A DNA stretch of 19,912 nucleotides from Fimbriimonas sp. (GTDB taxonomy: Bacteria; Armatimonadota; Fimbriimonadia; Fimbriimonadales; Fimbriimonadaceae). A program made the translations under genes and the position numbers. The notes under the pieces are model-generated. The model saw only the letters and a program-made list of their open reading frames with translations. It was not told where the DNA came from and searched no databases. This document shows, in pieces, positions 17,395-19,912 of this stretch (position 1 is the stretch's first letter; every line of letters starts with the position of its first letter). Location: assembly GCA_030447945.1 (NCBI GenBank), contig JAUJNV010000092.1:1-19912 (forward strand), written 5' to 3'.

Positions 17395-18333
17395 GTGGCG
17401 GGAGATAACCGCGATGGACGTTGTAGCATTGCCGAAGACACGTTCGGCCGGACGGGCCTTGAGGTGACGAAGCTGGGGTACGGCGCGATGGAGGTCCGTG
17501 GGCCCCGCATCTGGGGAGGCCGGCCCGTTACGGAAGACGAGGCGGACCGCATCCTCAGCGCGGTCGTCGACGCCGGCGTCAACCTGATCGACACCGCCAA
17601 CGACTACGGCCGCAGCGAGGAGTTTATCGGGCGCTTCCTCGCCCACCGGCGGGGCGAATTCGTGCTGGCGACCAAGTGCGGGTGCACGGTGGTGCCCAAG
17701 GACGAGCACAAGGACGATACGCCCCACGTATGGACACGCGAAAACCTCTTCCGGGGGCTGCACGAGAGCCTGCAGCGGATGAAGACCGACCACGTCGACG
17801 TCATGCAGCTCCACAATCCGAGCGTCGAGCAGGTGGAGGCGGGCGATCTCGTGCGGGCGCTCGAGGATATGCGGGAGCAAGGCAAGGTCCGGTTCATCGG
17901 CGTTTCGTCGACCGAGCCTCACCTCGACACGTACATCGGGTGGGGAGTGTTCGACGTGTTCCAGATTCCTTACTCCGCCCTGGAGCGGCAGCACGAGGCG
18001 GCCATCCAACGAGCCGCGGATGCGGGCGCGGGCGTCATCGTGCGTGGCGGCGTGGCGCGGGGAGAGCCGGGGGCCGGGCTCGGCAGCGAGGACCGCTGGC
18101 GGGTTTGGGAGGCCGCGCATCTGGACGAGCTTCTTCAGAGCGGCGAAACCCGAACCCAGTTCCTGCTGCGCTTCACGAACTCTCATCCCGGCATGCACAC
18201 GAACATCGTCGGGACGAAGAACCCGGAGCACCTTCGCGAGAACGTCGAGGCGGCCGCACGGGGACCTCTCCCGGCGGACGTCTACGCGGAAGCGAAGCGG
18301 AGGCTCGACGCGTCGCCCGTGGGGGCCCTCTGA
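17395..18333 (+). CDS. Aldo/keto reductase
   Basis: This is an NAD(P)H-dependent oxidoreductase with a TIM-barrel fold. The family tetrad is visible: Asp in NLIDTAND, Tyr in NDYGRSEE, Lys in FVLATKCG and His in DVMQLHNPS. FGRTGLEVTKLGYGAMEVRG is the usual N-terminal strand and YSALERQHEAAIQRA lies in the expected later helix. The printed frame is intact to TGA 18331-18333 (about 312 residues). The start needs care: GTG 17395 and GTG 17344 are in frame but lack a ribosome site, whereas ATG 17414, one frame off, has GGGAGA about nine bases upstream and reads MDVVALPKTR before FGRTGLEV. A one-base error near 17440 would make 17414 the true start. The gene overlaps the next one, so the product probably works with the epimerases on a sugar or sugar acid. 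Confidence 0.9.
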   Translation: MAGDNRDGRCSIAEDTFGRTGLEVTKLGYGAMEVRGPRIWGGRPVTEDEADRILSAVVDAGVNLIDTANDYGRSEEFIGRFLAHRRGEFVLATKCGCTVVPKDEHKDDTPHVWTRENLFRGLHESLQRMKTDHVDVMQLHNPSVEQVEAGDLVRALEDMREQGKVRFIGVSSTEPHLDTYIGWGVFDVFQIPYSALERQHEAAIQRAADAGAGVIVRGGVARGEPGAGLGSEDRWRVWEAAHLDELLQSGETRTQFLLRFTNSHPGMHTNIVGTKNPEHLRENVEAAARGPLPADVYAEAKRRLDASPVGAL

Positions 18334-19217
18334 GGGTTCTCCTGACGGGTGCCGGTGGCAACATCGGTCGTGGGGTGGTGCCCCGGCTCCTGGCGAGGGG
18401 CCACACGGTCGTGCTTTCGGACCTGAACCGTCTCCCGGACGAGGAGCCGTACGAGGGGCTCCCGTTCCACCAGGTGGACGTGCAGCACGGCTTCGGCCTG
18501 GAGAAGGCGGCGCAAGGTTGCGACCTCGTCCTGCACACGCCGGCTTGGCACGGCATCCACTGGAACCAGAAGACCGAGGCCGATTTCTGGCGGCTCAACG
18601 TGGACGGCGCCTTCTGGGCGTTCCAGGCGGCTCGCGCGGCGGGCATCTCCCGCTTCGTCTTCCTGAGCTCCCAGTCGTGGCACGGCCACTACGACAAATA
18701 CGGCTTCACCAAGCGGGTGGGCGAAGAGCTGTGCGAGTACCACCGCCAGGCCAACGGTATCCGGTACGTGGCGGTACGCCCCGCCGACCTCACGCCTTGG
18801 GGCGACGACTGGCCGAACCGGTACGGGGCGCGTCTGCTTTACGGAGGGGTAGACCGTGAGGACGTGCTCGACGCCGTGGCGCTCTCCGTGGAGCGTCTTG
18901 CCGACTCCTTGGAGGGCGAACCCGAGGGGATCGTGTTGGACGCCGTGCGGCCCAACGCCTACGGCGAGGCACAACTGGAGGGGTGGGAAGACGACCCCGT
19001 TGAGGCCTGCGAGCGGATCTTTCCCGGATCAGCGGACCTGGTGCGCAAGTACCGGCTCCGGATCGAGCGCCGGCCCGGCTTCGCGAAGTCGTTCGGCGGG
19101 TGGCCGGAGACCGGCTACTCTCCAAGCCGCCACTTTGGGACTTTTCTGGAAGAGCTCCGGCAGCGAGACCAGCGGGAAGGGGCGTCGGCCGTCATGAGTC
19201 TCCGCTGTCCTTACTGA
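18330..19217 (+). CDS. NAD-dependent epimerase/dehydratase (extended SDR)
   Basis: The protein opens LRVLLTGAGGNIGRGVVPRL, the extended-SDR glycine motif GxxGxxG. It continues with DVQHGFGLEKAAQGCDLVLH, a short SSQSW segment carrying the catalytic-type Ser, and YDKYGFTKRVGEE, in which YGFTK supplies the YxxxK pair. About 295 residues, to TGA 19215-19217. The natural start is the CTG at 18330, which overlaps the TGA of the aldo/keto reductase as CTGA. No ATG, GTG or TTG lies in frame nearby. It is either a non-standard CTG start or a base error in an ATGA/GTGA overlap, which is common elsewhere in this window. GTGGGGG lies just upstream. The substrate is likely a nucleotide sugar or free sugar acid; it cannot be told from sequence. 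Confidence 0.85.
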   Translation: MRVLLTGAGGNIGRGVVPRLLARGHTVVLSDLNRLPDEEPYEGLPFHQVDVQHGFGLEKAAQGCDLVLHTPAWHGIHWNQKTEADFWRLNVDGAFWAFQAARAAGISRFVFLSSQSWHGHYDKYGFTKRVGEELCEYHRQANGIRYVAVRPADLTPWGDDWPNRYGARLLYGGVDREDVLDAVALSVERLADSLEGEPEGIVLDAVRPNAYGEAQLEGWEDDPVEACERIFPGSADLVRKYRLRIERRPGFAKSFGGWPETGYSPSRHFGTFLEELRQRDQREGASAVMSLRCPY

Positions 19218-19245
19218 TCCTGGACCCGTTCATCATGGAAAAGCA

Positions 19246-19912
19246 ATGAAAGTAGCCATCACGGGGGCGGGCGGCAACCTGGGCCGGTACGTGGTGCCCG
19301 AGCTGGCCGAGCAGGGATGGTCGGTGCGTCTGATCGACGTGCGGCCGCTGGAAACCGAGCACGAGTTCGTGCAAGCCGATGTTCGAGACCGACAGGCCGT
19401 GCGGCGCGCCTTGGAGGGATGCGATGCGCTTGTGCATGCGGCGGCGCTCCACGGAATCCACCTCGGCAAGTGGTCCAGCGGCGACATCTGGGACATCAAC
19501 GTCACCGGGACGTTCAACGTGTTCGAGGCGGCGCGGGAGCACGGCATCGGGAAGGTAGCGCTCTGCAGCACGATGGGGGTGTACGGCGCCGGGCTCGCGA
19601 CGCGGGAGGGCGCGTGGGGATACGCCCACGAGGGGCTCCCATTGCGGCCATCCGACGTGTATGGGATGTCCAAGGTGCTGGCCGAGGAGATGGGCCGCAC
19701 GTACGGGCGGTGGGGCACCGAGACCGTCGCGCTCCGGTTGGGCATGTTCGTCCCCGAGAGCAGCCTGGAGCGGTACGGCTTCCGGCTGCTGTTCGGCGGC
19801 GTCGACGACCGCGACGTGGCCCAGGCGGTTCGGCTCGCGCTGGAGTACCACCCCGAAGGCGGATTCGAGGCATTCAACATCATGGCCTCTGTCCCGTTCG
19901 GAGAAGCCGACC
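19246..19912 (+). CDS. NAD-dependent epimerase/dehydratase, 3' end beyond the window
   Basis: ATG 19246 opens MKVAITGAGGNLGRYVVPEL, and the frame is uninterrupted to the window edge (222 codons). Family features are the Gly-rich motif, LIDVRP (acidic end of the second strand), QADVRDRQAV, LVHAAALHGIH, the catalytic Ser region ALCSTMGVYG and YGMSKVLAEEMG (YxxxK). The end of the frame (DDRDVAQAVRLAL, then FNIMASVPFGEAD) is the C-terminal substrate-domain region, so most of the protein is present. It lies 28 bases after the previous epimerase, to which it is related in outline (GAGGN motif, LHGIH versus WHGIH, LLFGGVDDRDV versus LLYGGVDREDV), suggesting tandem duplication and divergence. It is probably in one operon with the two genes before it. 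Confidence 0.9.
   Translation, partial: MKVAITGAGGNLGRYVVPELAEQGWSVRLIDVRPLETEHEFVQADVRDRQAVRRALEGCDALVHAAALHGIHLGKWSSGDIWDINVTGTFNVFEAAREHGIGKVALCSTMGVYGAGLATREGAWGYAHEGLPLRPSDVYGMSKVLAEEMGRTYGRWGTETVALRLGMFVPESSLERYGFRLLFGGVDDRDVAQAVRLALEYHPEGGFEAFNIMASVPFGEAD

Noticed and set aside
17368..18231. Long minus-strand open frame opposite the aldo/keto reductase
   Set aside because: It has no recognisable domain and lies wholly antisense to a gene with the full catalytic tetrad; long antisense frames are common in GC-rich DNA.
17676..18329. Upstream extension of the epimerase open frame across the aldo/keto reductase
   Set aside because: This part is the out-of-frame shadow of a well-conserved reductase; the epimerase fold only begins near 18330.
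1..19912. Mobile element, integrase, tRNA or rRNA gene
   Set aside because: No transposase or recombinase motif, terminal inverted repeat pair with target duplication, or tRNA-like cloverleaf was recognised on reading both strands; a dedicated tRNA scan was not possible.

Overview
The window is GC-rich DNA that reads as an actinobacterial chromosome segment; an early-branching lineage such as Rubrobacteria or Thermoleophilia would fit, but that is an inference. The main clue is a set of genes for the decaprenylphosphoryl-arabinose (DPA) pathway: a UbiA-type phosphoribosyltransferase, a DprE2-like reductase, a DprE1-like oxidase and a GtrA-like membrane protein. These lie beside a cell-surface polysaccharide locus. 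GTG, TTG and possibly CTG starts and 4-base stop/start overlaps are common. No tRNA, rRNA, CRISPR array, transposase or integrase was found.

Layout. Positions 1-9042 (+ strand) hold a glycan assembly cluster: the C-terminus of a membrane protein, a GT4 glycosyltransferase, two tandem GT4 paralogues that share near-identical blocks, a Wzx-like flippase, and three GT2-type glycosyltransferases, the last two a tandem pair. Positions 9043-9192 lie between convergent genes and hold nine perfect copies of a 7-base unit plus a short inverted copy. Positions 9193-12273 (- strand) read in the order ubiA-like, dprE2-like, dprE1-like, tightly spaced. Diverging from them (+ strand, 12440-13475) are a YqeG-type HAD phosphatase and a GtrA-like protein. 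After a gap with a 30-base direct repeat comes a metal-ATPase module (13949-17165): a small membrane-anchored protein, a P-type ATPase with two N-terminal HMA-like domains and no visible CPC motif, and a DUF1232 protein. The right end (17395-19912) is an aldo/keto reductase followed by two NAD-dependent epimerase/dehydratases, the last cut by the window edge.

How the genes may work together. The glycosyltransferases would build a lipid-linked oligosaccharide and the flippase would export it. The DPA genes would supply a polyprenyl-phosphate arabinofuranose donor for wall or surface glycans. The ATPase module and the reductase/epimerase operon look like independent units.

Sequence quality. 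Most genes between about 2.4 and 6.2 kb and between 8.9 and 17.2 kb are broken by one-base or two-base indels, while catalytic motifs survive on either side of each break. I read this mainly as uncorrected sequencing indels, not gene decay. Coordinates of broken genes are therefore reconstructed outer limits.
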